Shown here in pieces: positions 35,071 to 44,591 of a stretch of 64,000 nucleotides of DNA. Position numbers and translations under genes: made by a program. The DNA is taken from the NCBI GenBank assembly GCA_021784835.1, contig JAJYHI010000132.1, positions 1 to 64,000 on the forward strand, written 5' to 3'. Origin of the DNA: a bacterium. GTDB lineage: Bacteria; SZUA-79; Acidulodesulfobacterales; Acidulodesulfobacteraceae. The first letter of the stretch is position 1. Each line of letters begins with the position of its first letter. The notes under the pieces were generated by a model. That model saw only the letters and a list, made by a program, of their open reading frames with translations, did no database searches and was not told where the DNA came from.

Positions 35071-36093
35071 ATGTCCTCTCTCGCTTCAAAGATAACAAAA
35101 TTAACCGGCGGTTATACCGGCCTAGAAATACCGGACGATATGCTTTTATCGGTTTACGGGCTTTCAGGGTCATCCCTTATAGAGCTCTTTTCTTTGGCGC
35201 TTGCACTAAAAGAAAAATATACGGGAACGAGGGTAAACTTTTGCTCCATTATCAGCGCAAAAACGGGAATATGTTCGGAAGACTGCGCATTCTGCGGCCA
35301 ATCAGCAATCGCGGGCAAAAAAGAAAAAAAAATAAAGGTAAACGCCCTTATGACTGTTTCCGAGATAGTGGAAGCCGCTAAAATCGCAAAAAATAACGGG
35401 GCAAACGAATTTTCCATAGTAACGAGCGGAACGTCAATAACCGACGAAAACGAACTCCGCATAATCGGCGACGCCGTCAGGTCGATAAAAAACGAAGCGG
35501 GCATTACTCCGTGCGCATCCCTCGGACTCATGAAATACGAACATTTATTGTTTCTTAAAGGCTGCGGCCTCGAAATATTCCATCATAATATCGAAACAAG
35601 CAGGGGACATTTTCAAAAAATATGCTCTACCCATTCGTTTGCAGATAACATAGAAACGGTTAAATCCGCAAAAAAAGCCGGGCTTAAGGTATGTTCCGGC
35701 GTAATCATAGGAATGGGCGAATCCCGGCTCGACAGGATAAAAATGGCAAAAGAAATAAAAGAACTTGACGTAGATAATATCCCCGTCAATTTTTTAAATC
35801 CTATCAAGGGAACGCCTCTTGAAAACGCCGAACCGCTCACGCCTATGGAATGCCTCAAAACTCTTGCAATATTCAGGCTTGTCAACCCTTCAAAAAACAT
35901 TCTGGCGCAGGGGGGCAGGGAACACAACCTGCGCCAGCTTCAACCCCTCGCTCTTATGGCCGGAGCAAACGGACTCCTGCTCGGAAACTATCTGCTCACG
36001 AACGGAAGGAACCCCGAATTAGACTTAGAGTTAATTTGCGATTTGGGATTAGAACCGAATATTTCCGAACCGCCGCAGACTGAATATGCTTAA
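35071..36093 (+). CDS. bioB: Biotin synthase
   Basis: Radical-SAM enzyme inserting sulfur into dethiobiotin. 340 residues with the CxxxCxxC motif C68, C72 and C75 (GICSEDCAFCGQS) and BioB landmarks HHNIETS, GVIIGMGES, PVNFLNPIKGTPLE and the Arg-containing GGREHNL. It is separated from bioF/bioC by pal and the chaperone pair. The 3' end overlaps ruvX by 8 nt. Confidence 0.95.
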   Translation: MSSLASKITKLTGGYTGLEIPDDMLLSVYGLSGSSLIELFSLALALKEKYTGTRVNFCSIISAKTGICSEDCAFCGQSAIAGKKEKKIKVNALMTVSEIVEAAKIAKNNGANEFSIVTSGTSITDENELRIIGDAVRSIKNEAGITPCASLGLMKYEHLLFLKGCGLEIFHHNIETSRGHFQKICSTHSFADNIETVKSAKKAGLKVCSGVIIGMGESRLDRIKMAKEIKELDVDNIPVNFLNPIKGTPLENAEPLTPMECLKTLAIFRLVNPSKNILAQGGREHNLRQLQPLALMAGANGLLLGNYLLTNGRNPELDLELICDLGLEPNISEPPQTEYA

Positions 36094-36580
36094 AAATAAA
36101 AAAGCCCTCGGCATAGATTTCGGCTTAAAAAGAATAGGCCTGTCTTTAAGCGACGACACTATGACTATTGCTTTTCCGTTTAAATATATACAGAATAATT
36201 CTTTAAAAGAATCGGTCTCTATACTGAAAGAAATTATAAATCTCGAAAATGTAGGTTTGATAGTAATCGGAATGCCGATAGGGCTTAAGGGAAGACAGTC
36301 CGAAATATCCATTAAAATAAATGAATTTGTTGCCGAGCTTGAAGATAAAATTATAAAACCTGCCAAAGAAAGCGGGGTCGGCGAAATAGACGTCGCGATT
36401 TACGATGAAAGATTTTCGTCCGTTCAGGCGCAAAAAAGCCTTATCGAACAAAATATTAAAAGAAAAAAACGGAAAGAAAAAATAGACTCCGTCGCTTCGG
36501 CTTTCGTATTGCAGTCGTATCTCGACAGGCTGAAAAAAGCGGCGGACGGCGGTACGGGCGGCGACCCGCCGGAAAGTTAA
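36086..36580 (+). CDS. ruvX: Putative pre-16S rRNA nuclease / Holliday junction resolvase YqgF
   Basis: 164-residue RNase H-like nuclease. N-terminal ALGIDFGLKRIGLSLSD holds the first catalytic Asp; GMPIGLKGRQSE and YDERFSSVQA with DSVASAFVLQSYL follow in the usual order. YqgF matures the 16S 5' end in E. coli. It overlaps bioB by 8 nt and precedes mltG; ruvX-mltG proximity is common. Confidence 0.92.
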   Translation: MLKNKKALGIDFGLKRIGLSLSDDTMTIAFPFKYIQNNSLKESVSILKEIINLENVGLIVIGMPIGLKGRQSEISIKINEFVAELEDKIIKPAKESGVGEIDVAIYDERFSSVQAQKSLIEQNIKRKKRKEKIDSVASAFVLQSYLDRLKKAADGGTGGDPPES

Positions 36581-36646
36581 ACGCCGTTAAGAAAACGTCT
36601 CCAGGATATTAAATCAGTACATTATAAAACATATAAATAATTATCG

Positions 36647-37684
36647 ATGTGCTATTTCGACTACACTCTTTACCGTCATTTTAAAAAGATAGCTTTCTAT
36701 CTAAAAGTTTTTATCCCCGCCTTAGTTATCGGCTACTTGCTTTTCTACGCTTTCGCTCCGCAGTCTTATACCGATAAAAAGCCGGAGCTTATCACCATTT
36801 TAAAAGGAGAATCCTTAAAAGAAACGGCATATAAACTTTACGACGAAAAACTAGTAAGCAACCCCTATATGTTTTATTGCATAGGTTTTATAAGCGGCTA
36901 TTCAAGGTATATACAGGCCGGAACATATTATGTGTCCGCAAATCAATCCCCCGCGTCAATTTATTATAAATTTGTAAACGGCAGGGTTGCCGAATCTTCC
37001 GTGACTATTCCTCCGGGCTTAAACATGTTTCAGATAGCAGCGATTCTTTACAAAAATAAAATAACGGGCAAAAGGCTTTTTTTAATAAAATGTTTCGACG
37101 AGAAATTCCTTTTAAGCCTCAAAATCGACGCAAAAAGCGCCGAAGGTTTTTTATATCCCGACACCTATATTTTTAAAATTAATTCAAGCCCCGCCGATAT
37201 CATTAAAGAAATGGTAAATGAATTTTATATAAAAACGAAAAATATGAAAATTAATTACGACGATTTAATAATAGCATCCATAATTATTAAAGAAGCTGGG
37301 GGGAGGCATAAAAATTCTATGGCGTTAATATCTTCGGTTATACACAACAGGCTTAAAATAAATATGCCGCTGGATATAGATTCCACTTCAATATATTCGC
37401 AAAACCTGATGTTCTGCAAGAAATACATAATAAACTTCGGAAAATTCAAGCAGAATTCCGATATGGAAAGCTCTTACCTGAAGATAAAATCTCCTTATAA
37501 TACATATTTAAATTACGGGCTTCCGCCTACGCCCATTGCGAATCCGGATATAAAGGCAATAACAGCCGCGTTGAATCCTGCAAAAACCCGTTACTTATAT
37601 TATATTTCTACAAAATACGGCAAAACGCTGTTCGCATATAATCTAGCCGGACAGATAAAAAATATTGACAAATATCTTAAATAA
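36647..37684 (+). CDS. mltG: Endolytic murein transglycosylase MltG
   Basis: 345 residues with one membrane helix (about 18-38), a LysM-like segment (about 45-110) and the YceG domain. Family landmarks are present in modified form. ASIVEKE is ASIIIKE (A210-E216), so the first Glu is Ile while E216 remains. The usual Q-D-P-T segment is DIDSTSIY (243-250). SPYNTYLNYGLPPTPIANP (282-300) is canonical. MltG cuts nascent glycan strands at the inner membrane. The substitutions raise doubt about full activity. Confidence 0.88.
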   Translation: MCYFDYTLYRHFKKIAFYLKVFIPALVIGYLLFYAFAPQSYTDKKPELITILKGESLKETAYKLYDEKLVSNPYMFYCIGFISGYSRYIQAGTYYVSANQSPASIYYKFVNGRVAESSVTIPPGLNMFQIAAILYKNKITGKRLFLIKCFDEKFLLSLKIDAKSAEGFLYPDTYIFKINSSPADIIKEMVNEFYIKTKNMKINYDDLIIASIIIKEAGGRHKNSMALISSVIHNRLKINMPLDIDSTSIYSQNLMFCKKYIINFGKFKQNSDMESSYLKIKSPYNTYLNYGLPPTPIANPDIKAITAALNPAKTRYLYYISTKYGKTLFAYNLAGQIKNIDKYLK

Positions 37685-37880
37685 TAATTTAATAGCAATT
37701 GTAATACATAATAAATATTTAATTAACATTGTTTTTCCGTTTATTTCTTATTTAATAACCCTGTATAATATATTATTATATCAGGCAAAGTTATTAAATA
37801 TAATTCATGCATAAAATTAATTTTTAACTTAAATATATAAATTTTAATTAAAGCAAATTTAATCAAGGAGGGCTATCTAA

Positions 37881-38630
37881 ATGCATTTTACGAACCGTAA
37901 GAGTAAATTTATCGCTTTAGCTTTATTTCTCCTTTTGCCTGTTATCGTTTTTTCGGGATGCGCCACGACGGCCGGACCCGGCACCAGCGCAAGCGGATTA
38001 TCGTCTGGAAATGTCGCATTAAGCACTAAAATGAGTTCCAGTATTTTCCTCCAGCCGGTATCTCCTCAGGATAAAACCGTATATGTAAGCACCAGAAATA
38101 CATCTACGGCTACAGGGCTTAATTTTAGGAACGAGCTTATTTCGTCTTTAATAAGCGAGGGCTACAGGGTTACCAATAATCCTCAGGAAGCCAACTTTAT
38201 GGTTATGTCCAATATCCGATATATCGGCGTAGAATCAAATAACTATACCGTGGCGGGCGCTTTGGCGGGCGGTTTCGGCGGAGCATTCGTCGGCTCGAGA
38301 TACAATTCGGGCACTTCTATGGTAGCAGGCGGGGCCATCGGGGCATTGGCTGGAGGAATTATAGGCTCGATGTTCCAGAATAAAAACTATATAATGATTG
38401 TAGATATCCAGCTTGAACAGAGGCAGGCCGGAACCTACACGACGAGTTCCACGAACGCAAGCCAGGGTACGGCGAGCAATATAACTACTTATAATTCTGG
38501 CGTAAAAAACTGGGCTATTTACCGGGACAGAATTGTATCGCAGGCATCTGCGATGAACCTTGTATTTGCATCCGCCGAACCTTTACTGAAACAGCAGATG
38601 GCTCACTCTATTGCAAATTTACTTCCTTAA
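37881..38630 (+). CDS. traT: TraT-like outer-membrane lipoprotein
   Basis: 249 residues. The signal peptide ends in a lipobox FSGC (C27). The mature part resembles TraT: LSTKMSSSIFLQPVSPQDKTVYV, then a Gly/Ala-rich central stretch (AGALAGGFGGAFVGSRY...GGAIGALAGGIIGSM) that likely inserts in the membrane, and YIMIVDIQLEQR. TraT is known from F-plasmid surface exclusion and serum resistance, but chromosomal homologues occur without conjugation genes, as here. Very strong ribosome-binding site (AAGGAGGG). Confidence 0.82.
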   Translation: MHFTNRKSKFIALALFLLLPVIVFSGCATTAGPGTSASGLSSGNVALSTKMSSSIFLQPVSPQDKTVYVSTRNTSTATGLNFRNELISSLISEGYRVTNNPQEANFMVMSNIRYIGVESNNYTVAGALAGGFGGAFVGSRYNSGTSMVAGGAIGALAGGIIGSMFQNKNYIMIVDIQLEQRQAGTYTTSSTNASQGTASNITTYNSGVKNWAIYRDRIVSQASAMNLVFASAEPLLKQQMAHSIANLLP

Positions 38631-38664
38631 TAAAGATAGAACCGCTTTTTATAAAACGTTTTAT

Positions 38665-38704
38665 AAAATTTAAAAAAGCGCTGCAGGGCGCTTTTTTAAA
38701 TTTT
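38665..38704. terminator. Bidirectional terminator after traT
   Basis: A perfect 17-bp stem: AAAATTTAAAAAAGCGC, loop TGCAGG, GCGCTTTTTTAAATTTT. The run of Ts on the plus strand fits intrinsic termination of traT transcription; the As make it work in reverse too. Its left arm overlaps the neighbouring palindrome by 4 nt. Confidence 0.9.
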
Positions 38705-38966
38705 ACCGTAAATAAAAATAAACAGATTACTTGCTTAAAAAAGCTTAAAATATAATGCCCGAAAATACTTGCGGAATAAAAATTTGGCATTGCCCGCAGA
38801 ACTTACAAGTTTATAGCGATTTTAGATTTTTTACAAACTAAAACAGTTTCTGGCATATAATTTTTCCTGAGAGTATTTTTTTGTTGAAATTAATTATGCG
38901 TTATATCATAATAGATACAATATAAAATTTCCATATTTTTTATCTGCTAAAATATTTTATTAATAT

Positions 38967-38990
38967 CGTTATAACATTTTAGATATAATG
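38967..38990 (+). promoter_or_regulatory. Possible ModE-type operator over a -10 box
   Basis: CGTTAT-N12-ATAATG at 38967-38990 matches the spacing and nearly the half-sites of the E. coli ModE box (CGTTAT-N12-ATAACG; one mismatch). A TATAAT (38984-38989) lies inside it, 54 nt before the porin-modABC genes. A molybdate-bound repressor here would make sense. AT-rich background lowers confidence. Confidence 0.45.
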
Positions 38991-39042
38991 CAAAAATTAA
39001 ATTAACTATTAAAAAAAAATAATTAATCGGGGAGAATGGACT

Positions 39043-40053
39043 ATGAAAAAAACCGGAAACAGATTTTGCGCAGTCTTCGTAATTTTTATTTTTACGTTAG
39101 GCATTTATTTATTTCTGCCTTTTAAAAACGCTTTCGCCGGACCTGACGGTTCCGGCAACAACTTCTTTTTTAAAGGACCGACCGCTTTCGGCGTTACCCC
39201 GCCAAATAAATTCATTACTTTTCAGGGTTTAACCTACCAGACGTTCAGCTCTGTCTTCACGAACACGGGTTCGGTAGAAAACAAGCCGGCTCAGACCGAT
39301 AAATTCGTTTTCCTGCCGGAATTTATCTGGACGAAAAACATCCTCGGCGTCACAAACTTTTTTGAAGTAGTTACGCCTGTAGGAAGCGCATCACAAAACA
39401 TCACTAACGCCGACCAGCCTTCAAGCCAACCGTCCAACTTTTCGAATTCGAGCGGCGGACTCGGGGATATTTTGCTTTTTTACGGAGTTTACAGCAAAAA
39501 CTATTCATACGGAAATCTCGCTTTCAATTTCTTCCCTCAAATCAGTTTTACGGTGCCGACGGGCCAGTGGAGTTCCGATTCTTCGGTTAACTTAGGCGGG
39601 GACGAATGGCAGATTATGCCGGCCCTTGCAGGTCAATTTACCTATAAACTGCCTTCAAATCAGTCCATAGCCTTAGATTACGCTTTAGGTTACAGCAGGA
39701 ACGAGGGACATTCGACGATAAACGTTTCCGAACCGGCAAGCTATACCGAGCCGGGGAACAATGTTTTTTTAGATGCATACCTTAACTATTTTATAATACC
39801 TAAACTCGACATTTACAATGAAACGGCATACGTCAAACAGTTCGACAACTACGGCTATATAAACGCTTCGCACGGAACGGTCAATACCTACGGCCTAATC
39901 AACAACGGCTACAAAGACGTTATAAGCGGATTCGGCGCAGATTACCATTTTTCTCCGGCTTTCCAGCTCGACGGACGCGTTCTGAAAGACCTTCACGGAG
40001 ACAACGGGCCGGACGGTTATTACGGTATGATAGATATCATTGCGGCGTTTTAA
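39043..40053 (+). CDS. Outer-membrane beta-barrel protein (transporter/MetA-like)
   Basis: 336 residues with a signal peptide cleaved near AFAG (about residue 32). The rest shows amphipathic strands with many aromatic and Asn/Gly residues (FVFLPEFIWTKNILGVTNFFEVVTPVG, LAFNFFPQISFTVPTGQWSSD, LDGRVLKDLHGDNGPDGYYG read as separate strands). This pattern fits the phenol_MetA_deg/transporter family of barrels. It lies 107 nt upstream of modA and may serve as an outer-membrane route for the oxyanion, but the substrate is unproven. GGGGAGAATGG ribosome-binding site. Confidence 0.7.
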   Translation: MKKTGNRFCAVFVIFIFTLGIYLFLPFKNAFAGPDGSGNNFFFKGPTAFGVTPPNKFITFQGLTYQTFSSVFTNTGSVENKPAQTDKFVFLPEFIWTKNILGVTNFFEVVTPVGSASQNITNADQPSSQPSNFSNSSGGLGDILLFYGVYSKNYSYGNLAFNFFPQISFTVPTGQWSSDSSVNLGGDEWQIMPALAGQFTYKLPSNQSIALDYALGYSRNEGHSTINVSEPASYTEPGNNVFLDAYLNYFIIPKLDIYNETAYVKQFDNYGYINASHGTVNTYGLINNGYKDVISGFGADYHFSPAFQLDGRVLKDLHGDNGPDGYYGMIDIIAAF

Positions 40054-40160
40054 AGCATATTCGGAATATTTTATTAAAATTCATTAAAAGTTATAATAAA
40101 TGAAATATAGACGCTCCGATTTAAAAAGACCGCTTATATTTATTAACATTAAACATATGC

Positions 40161-41009
40161 ATGGGAGGAAAAGAAAAAATGAAAAAAAATACGGCAGTAA
40201 ATTATACTGTAATTTTTTTTACGGGCTTGTTTTTAATTTTAGGCGCAATCCCGATTCTTTACGGAAATATTTCCGCAAATGCCGCCACGCTTAAAATAAT
40301 GGCGGCTGACGCTCTTCCGAAACCCGTTATGGAAATTGGCAATATTTTTAAAAAAGAGCACCCCGGCGTCAAAATAGACTATAATTTTCTGGGCGCCGGC
40401 GTTCTTAAGGGCGACATCGAAGAAGGCGCGCCGTGCGATATTTTTTTATCCGCAAACGGAAAATTTCAAAGGCAGCTTAAAAGAAAGGGGTTTTTAAACT
40501 CTTACTCAGTTTTTGCATACGATTATTTAGCCGCCGCCACGCCATACGGCAACCCTTCGGGCGTTACAAAACATAATTTAATAAGTAAACTTATGGATCC
40601 TAACGTTACGCTTGCGACTTCAAGCCCTCACGCCGACCCGGCAGGAGACTATACATGGAAGATGTTCGAGAAAATAGATAAAACGATTCCCGGGGCTTTT
40701 AATAAAATAACGGGACATGCAAACCATCTTCTCGACGCCGCCTTGGTTATGCCCGTATTGAAAAGCGGAAATGCCGATTTAGGAATTCTTTACGCATCCC
40801 AGCTTTTAGAGCTTAAGAGAAGCGGGGCTAAAATCAATATAATACCTATCTCTAAAAAATACAATACCAAGGCGAAATTCACGGCCTCCGTTTTAAACCG
40901 CTCAAAATATAAAACTTTAGACGAAGATTTTATAAGGCTACTTTTTTCTAAAAAGGGAAAAAAGATTTTAAAATACTGGGGTTTTTCACCGGCTGCCTCC
41001 TCTAAGTAA
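40161..41009 (+). CDS. modA: Molybdate/tungstate ABC transporter substrate-binding protein
   Basis: 282 residues with a signal peptide (about 1-40) and the ModA/WtpA pattern: LKIMAADALPKPVMEIGNIF, GAGVLKGDIEEGAPCDIFLSAN, then TLATSSPHADPAGDYTWKMF, where the serine/aspartate/tyrosine stretch contacts the oxyanion. GNADLGILYASQLLEL follows. Molybdate and tungstate cannot be told apart by eye; WtpA-type binding is possible. ModB and ModC follow. Confidence 0.88.
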   Translation: MGGKEKMKKNTAVNYTVIFFTGLFLILGAIPILYGNISANAATLKIMAADALPKPVMEIGNIFKKEHPGVKIDYNFLGAGVLKGDIEEGAPCDIFLSANGKFQRQLKRKGFLNSYSVFAYDYLAAATPYGNPSGVTKHNLISKLMDPNVTLATSSPHADPAGDYTWKMFEKIDKTIPGAFNKITGHANHLLDAALVMPVLKSGNADLGILYASQLLELKRSGAKINIIPISKKYNTKAKFTASVLNRSKYKTLDEDFIRLLFSKKGKKILKYWGFSPAASSK

Positions 41010-41170
41010 TTCCGTTGTTTCTTTGCCATTCTTTTATTTTTATCGCCCTTTTTTTGCGTTAGCTTAAAAAGGGTATTTTATTATTTTAATAATTCCGGCA
41101 ATGTTATAAAATAATAAATGTTGCAGGCGCATATAACGGCGCCGGCAAAAACAAACGGCGGGAATAAATT

Positions 41171-41968
41171 TTGAATAAAAATAGAATATTCGATTTGCTT
41201 GTTTATGCTGTTTCTTTTTTATTTTTTATTGCCCTCATACTGCTTTTATCCGGCATATTTTTTCAAACGTCTTTCGAACTGTTAATTAAAGAATTAAAAG
41301 ACGCCGGTCTCTGGAATTCTATATTGCTGAGTTTTAAACTATCTTTCATAGTAGTTTTGATAAATTTAATAATAGGAATTCCGGTTGCTTACATATTATC
41401 GTTTAAAAAAAGCCGGATTTCTTTCTTTTTAGATTTAATTTCGACCCTGCCTCTTACGACTTCCCCTTTGGTTATAGGTTTTGCCGTGCTTATTACTACG
41501 GGTCCGCTTAACCCGATAGGAAAATTTTTAATAGGAAAAGGAATAAAATTCGTTTTTACTCCTAAAGGAATCGTTTTAGTTCAATTGATTATATCGTTTC
41601 CGTTTTTCGTAAATATTGTTAAAACCTCTTTCGATTCTATCAACAGAAAAATGCTCGATTTAAGCAAAACCCTCGGCGCTTCTTCATTCGATATCCTTTT
41701 TAAAATAATACTTCCCCTTTCGTATAGCGGGATTATCGCGGGGCTTGCAATGAGCTGGTCGAGGTCAATCGGCGAATATGCCGCAACGCAGATGGTCTCC
41801 GGAGTAATTCCTAAGATAACAGAAACCGCCCCCATAGAAGTCTTCGTTAAGACAAGTTACGGCAATTATCCCGCCGCTATTGCCGTTGCAGGCATTTTAA
41901 TGCTTATATCGCTGTTTTCTCTCGGGATTTTTAAATACTTTAATTATAAAATAAAAACCGGTAATTAA
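41171..41968 (+). CDS. modB: Molybdate/tungstate ABC transporter permease
   Basis: 265 residues with six hydrophobic helices and the EAA-type coupling loop DLSKTLGASSFDILFKIILPLS (about 160-180), followed by SWSRSIGEYAATQMVSG, typical of ModB. The start is TTG at 41171; the nearest in-frame ATG is much later. It sits 161 nt after modA, a rather long gap, and 55 nt before modC. Confidence 0.88.
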   Translation: MNKNRIFDLLVYAVSFLFFIALILLLSGIFFQTSFELLIKELKDAGLWNSILLSFKLSFIVVLINLIIGIPVAYILSFKKSRISFFLDLISTLPLTTSPLVIGFAVLITTGPLNPIGKFLIGKGIKFVFTPKGIVLVQLIISFPFFVNIVKTSFDSINRKMLDLSKTLGASSFDILFKIILPLSYSGIIAGLAMSWSRSIGEYAATQMVSGVIPKITETAPIEVFVKTSYGNYPAAIAVAGILMLISLFSLGIFKYFNYKIKTGN

Positions 41969-42023
41969 AAATTAACTGTTTAATCCTTAAGATTTTTATA
42001 TCTGTTCGAAAAAATAAATAAAA

Positions 42024-43190
42024 ATGAAACTTTTAGAAATTAAAAAAATATATAAAAAATTTTCCGATAAAAATGTTTTGAACGGCGTAGATTTAGACAT
42101 AGAAAGCGGAGAAATCTCTTCTATCTTCGGATATTCAGGCGAGGGGAAAAGCACGCTTTTAAAAATAATCTGCGGGATAATAAAACAGGAAAGCGGAAAT
42201 ATTATTCTTAGAGGAAAAAATATAAACAATCTCGAGCCGTACGAAAGGCGCACGGTCCTTATAATGGACGAACCCCTGCTGTTTCCGCATATGAACGTCT
42301 TCGAAAATATCAAATTCGGTTTAAAACTAAGCTACGGTAAAAAAAAATATAATATCGTCCGCCAAAAAAATAAATTATTAAATTCGCCGGAAGAAATTAT
42401 GGAACTTCTTGGTATAACCGGGCTTGAAAACAGGTATGCCGGCGAAATAAGCATGGGGCAGGCTCAAAGAGTTTCTTTGGCAAGGGCTTTAATCGTCAAC
42501 CCCGAAATTATACTTATGGACGAACCGTTTTCCAATCTTGATATTATTTCAAAAACAAAAGTCAGAAAGCTCATTAAAGACGTAAACCGAGAACTTAAAA
42601 TTTCAATATTGTTAGTAACGCACGACATAGAAGACGTCGTCAATCTATCCAATAAAATGTTTATCTTAAACGCCGGAAAAATTCAGGATTCTGGGCATCC
42701 TAAGGACGTTTTAAAAAAGCCGTCTTCTTTGGATTCCGCTTTTCTTCTTGGAACGGAAAATATATTCAGCGGCGTTATAACCGAAATAAATAAAAAAGAT
42801 AACGCAATTAAAATTAAAATCCGGAGCGAAAAACGGGAATCCGGAAACGGAAAATCGGATGAATCGACGGAAATAGAATCCGACTATCAGGGCAATTTTG
42901 AAATAAACGAGCAGGTTTTTCTGGCAATAAGACCGGAAGAAATAATAATACTGAGGGAAGACAGGCAGGCTTCAAAGCCCGTCAGGGAAAACCACATTTC
43001 CGGAAAAATTATTTCATCCGTTTTTACTTCGCGAATGATGGAAATACTGATTAGTTCCAAAGAGGGATTAGAATTCAAGGCCTTAATGCCTTTTCACGCA
43101 TATGAAGTCATGAATATTTTTGAAGGGAAAAGCGTAAACGTATCGTTAAAAAAATCTTCCATCCACATAATAAAAAAGAAAAACCGGTAA
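42024..43190 (+). CDS. modC: Molybdate/tungstate ABC transporter ATP-binding protein
   Basis: 388 residues. Walker A is GYSGEGKST (36-44), the signature loop is ISMGQAQRVSLARAL (in place of LSGGQ), and Walker B is IILMDEPFSNLD. After about residue 240 a C-terminal TOBE/MOP-like region follows (VFLAIRPEEIIILRE), often oxyanion-sensing. The modified signature loop is worth noting. The gene ends 4 nt from the convergent xseA stop, leaving no room for a separate terminator. Confidence 0.88.
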   Translation: MKLLEIKKIYKKFSDKNVLNGVDLDIESGEISSIFGYSGEGKSTLLKIICGIIKQESGNIILRGKNINNLEPYERRTVLIMDEPLLFPHMNVFENIKFGLKLSYGKKKYNIVRQKNKLLNSPEEIMELLGITGLENRYAGEISMGQAQRVSLARALIVNPEIILMDEPFSNLDIISKTKVRKLIKDVNRELKISILLVTHDIEDVVNLSNKMFILNAGKIQDSGHPKDVLKKPSSLDSAFLLGTENIFSGVITEINKKDNAIKIKIRSEKRESGNGKSDESTEIESDYQGNFEINEQVFLAIRPEEIIILREDRQASKPVRENHISGKIISSVFTSRMMEILISSKEGLEFKALMPFHAYEVMNIFEGKSVNVSLKKSSIHIIKKKNR

Positions 43191-43194
43191 GATT

Positions 43195-44550
43195 TTAAAT
43201 TTTTATTTCCCTGACTAATGCGCTAAGAGTGCCGTCGCTTAAGGTTATTTTTATGTTTTGGTTTTCTTTGACGTTTAAAACCGATGAAACGACCGCTTTT
43301 TCTTCGGTAAAAACTATTCCGTAGCCTCTTTTAAGAACGTTAAAGGGGCTCAGAGAATTCAGAGCTTTTTTTTCGGCCCCGAGCCTGTTTTTATAACCTG
43401 ATATCGTTGTTCCAATAGCTTTTTTAAGCCTTTGAGACAATAATGCGATACTGGTTTTACGTTCTTCTAAAATATTCAAAGGGCTTCTGAGAGTTAGTCT
43501 TTTATTTGCATGAAAAACGCCGACTTTTAAAATATTTATCCTTGAATTAACGGCCTTGTTCATTCTTTCGGACAAATCGCAAGCGCGGACGGTTTTGTCC
43601 TGAATAAGCCTTTTGGGAGAAACCTTTTCCCTGTTTTTAATTAGACCGTACAATTCCGCTTTTTTGCCAGAAATTAAATGGAATATTCCGTTCCTTATTC
43701 TGCCCGTTAGGGTTTCTACTTGTTTTATAAGTTCAAATTTTACCGGAACAACCATTTCCGCGGCATTTGACGGCGTCGAAGCGCGCCTGTCAGCAACAAA
43801 ATCGGCAATAGTAAAATCAGTTTCGTGGCCGACCGCGCTTATTACCGGAATAGACGAATTATAAACAGCCCTAGCCGTGAGCTCTTCGTTAAATGGCCAT
43901 AAATCCTCGATGCTTCCTCCGCCTCTTCCTATTATAATTACGTCAATTTTCTTTTGGCTTTCGCTGTATAAATTTAAAAGCTCTATCGCGCCTGCTATCT
44001 CCGTCCCGCTATTTTTTCCCTGAACGCTTGCGTTCGCAAAAATAATTGACGCGTTGCCGAATCTCGACTTTATAATTTTTATCATATCGTGTAAAACTGC
44101 GCCGTTCCTCGACGTAACTATTCCTATCGACCGCGGCAAAAACGGTATAGGCCTTTTGCGGCGTTCGTCGAATAAACCTTCCTGCCTTAGCTTGTTTTTT
44201 AACTGCTCAAACAGTATATAAAGCTCTCCGAAACCGTAAGGCTCCATTTCGGATACTATAAAATTATATTCCCCTCTCGGTTCGTATATGCTTATTCGCC
44301 CGTATATAGTTACCGATAAGCCTTCTTTAATATCGAATCTGAACTTGCGAAGGTCGTTTTTAAAAATTATACATTTTAATTTTGCAAACTCGTCTTTAAT
44401 GTCGAAGTAATACCCTGAAGAATAGCTGGTCTTTAATCCCGATATCTCTCCTTTTATCCTGACGTCGTAAAAATTATTTTCTACCGCTTCCTTAAGAATG
44501 CGGGAAAATTCCGAAACCGTCAGAACTATTTTACCGTAATTATCGCTCAT
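43195..44550 (-). CDS. xseA: Exodeoxyribonuclease VII large subunit
   Basis: 451 residues. N-terminal OB fold (FYDVRIKGEISGLKTSYSSGYYFDIKD), then the catalytic domain with GIVTSRNGAVLHDM, IGRGGGSIEDLWPFNEE and ISAVGHETDFTIADFVADRRASTPSNAAE, followed by coiled coil. Degrades single-stranded DNA with XseB, whose gene is not here. It follows sHdrB2 by 41 nt on the same strand but is not expected to share its function. Confidence 0.95.
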   Translation of the reverse strand: MSDNYGKIVLTVSEFSRILKEAVENNFYDVRIKGEISGLKTSYSSGYYFDIKDEFAKLKCIIFKNDLRKFRFDIKEGLSVTIYGRISIYEPRGEYNFIVSEMEPYGFGELYILFEQLKNKLRQEGLFDERRKRPIPFLPRSIGIVTSRNGAVLHDMIKIIKSRFGNASIIFANASVQGKNSGTEIAGAIELLNLYSESQKKIDVIIIGRGGGSIEDLWPFNEELTARAVYNSSIPVISAVGHETDFTIADFVADRRASTPSNAAEMVVPVKFELIKQVETLTGRIRNGIFHLISGKKAELYGLIKNREKVSPKRLIQDKTVRACDLSERMNKAVNSRINILKVGVFHANKRLTLRSPLNILEERKTSIALLSQRLKKAIGTTISGYKNRLGAEKKALNSLSPFNVLKRGYGIVFTEEKAVVSSVLNVKENQNIKITLSDGTLSALVREIKI

Positions 44551-44591
44551 AGAATATTCATGGAAAATTGAAGGCGTCTTTAAACGCGGTT

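Larger units (their letters stand above)
38631..39042. other. Gene-free 412-nt spacer between traT and the porin/mod genes
   Basis: Contains a 22-bp perfect palindrome (38647-38668), a strong hairpin terminator (38665-38704), then AT-rich sequence ending in a possible ModE-type operator and promoter (38967-38990). No ORF with a plausible start or any tRNA was seen in the middle part. Confidence 0.7.

Noticed and set aside
37881..38630. Conjugative element implied by TraT
   Set aside because: No other transfer, relaxase, integrase or plasmid genes are near; chromosomal TraT homologues are known.
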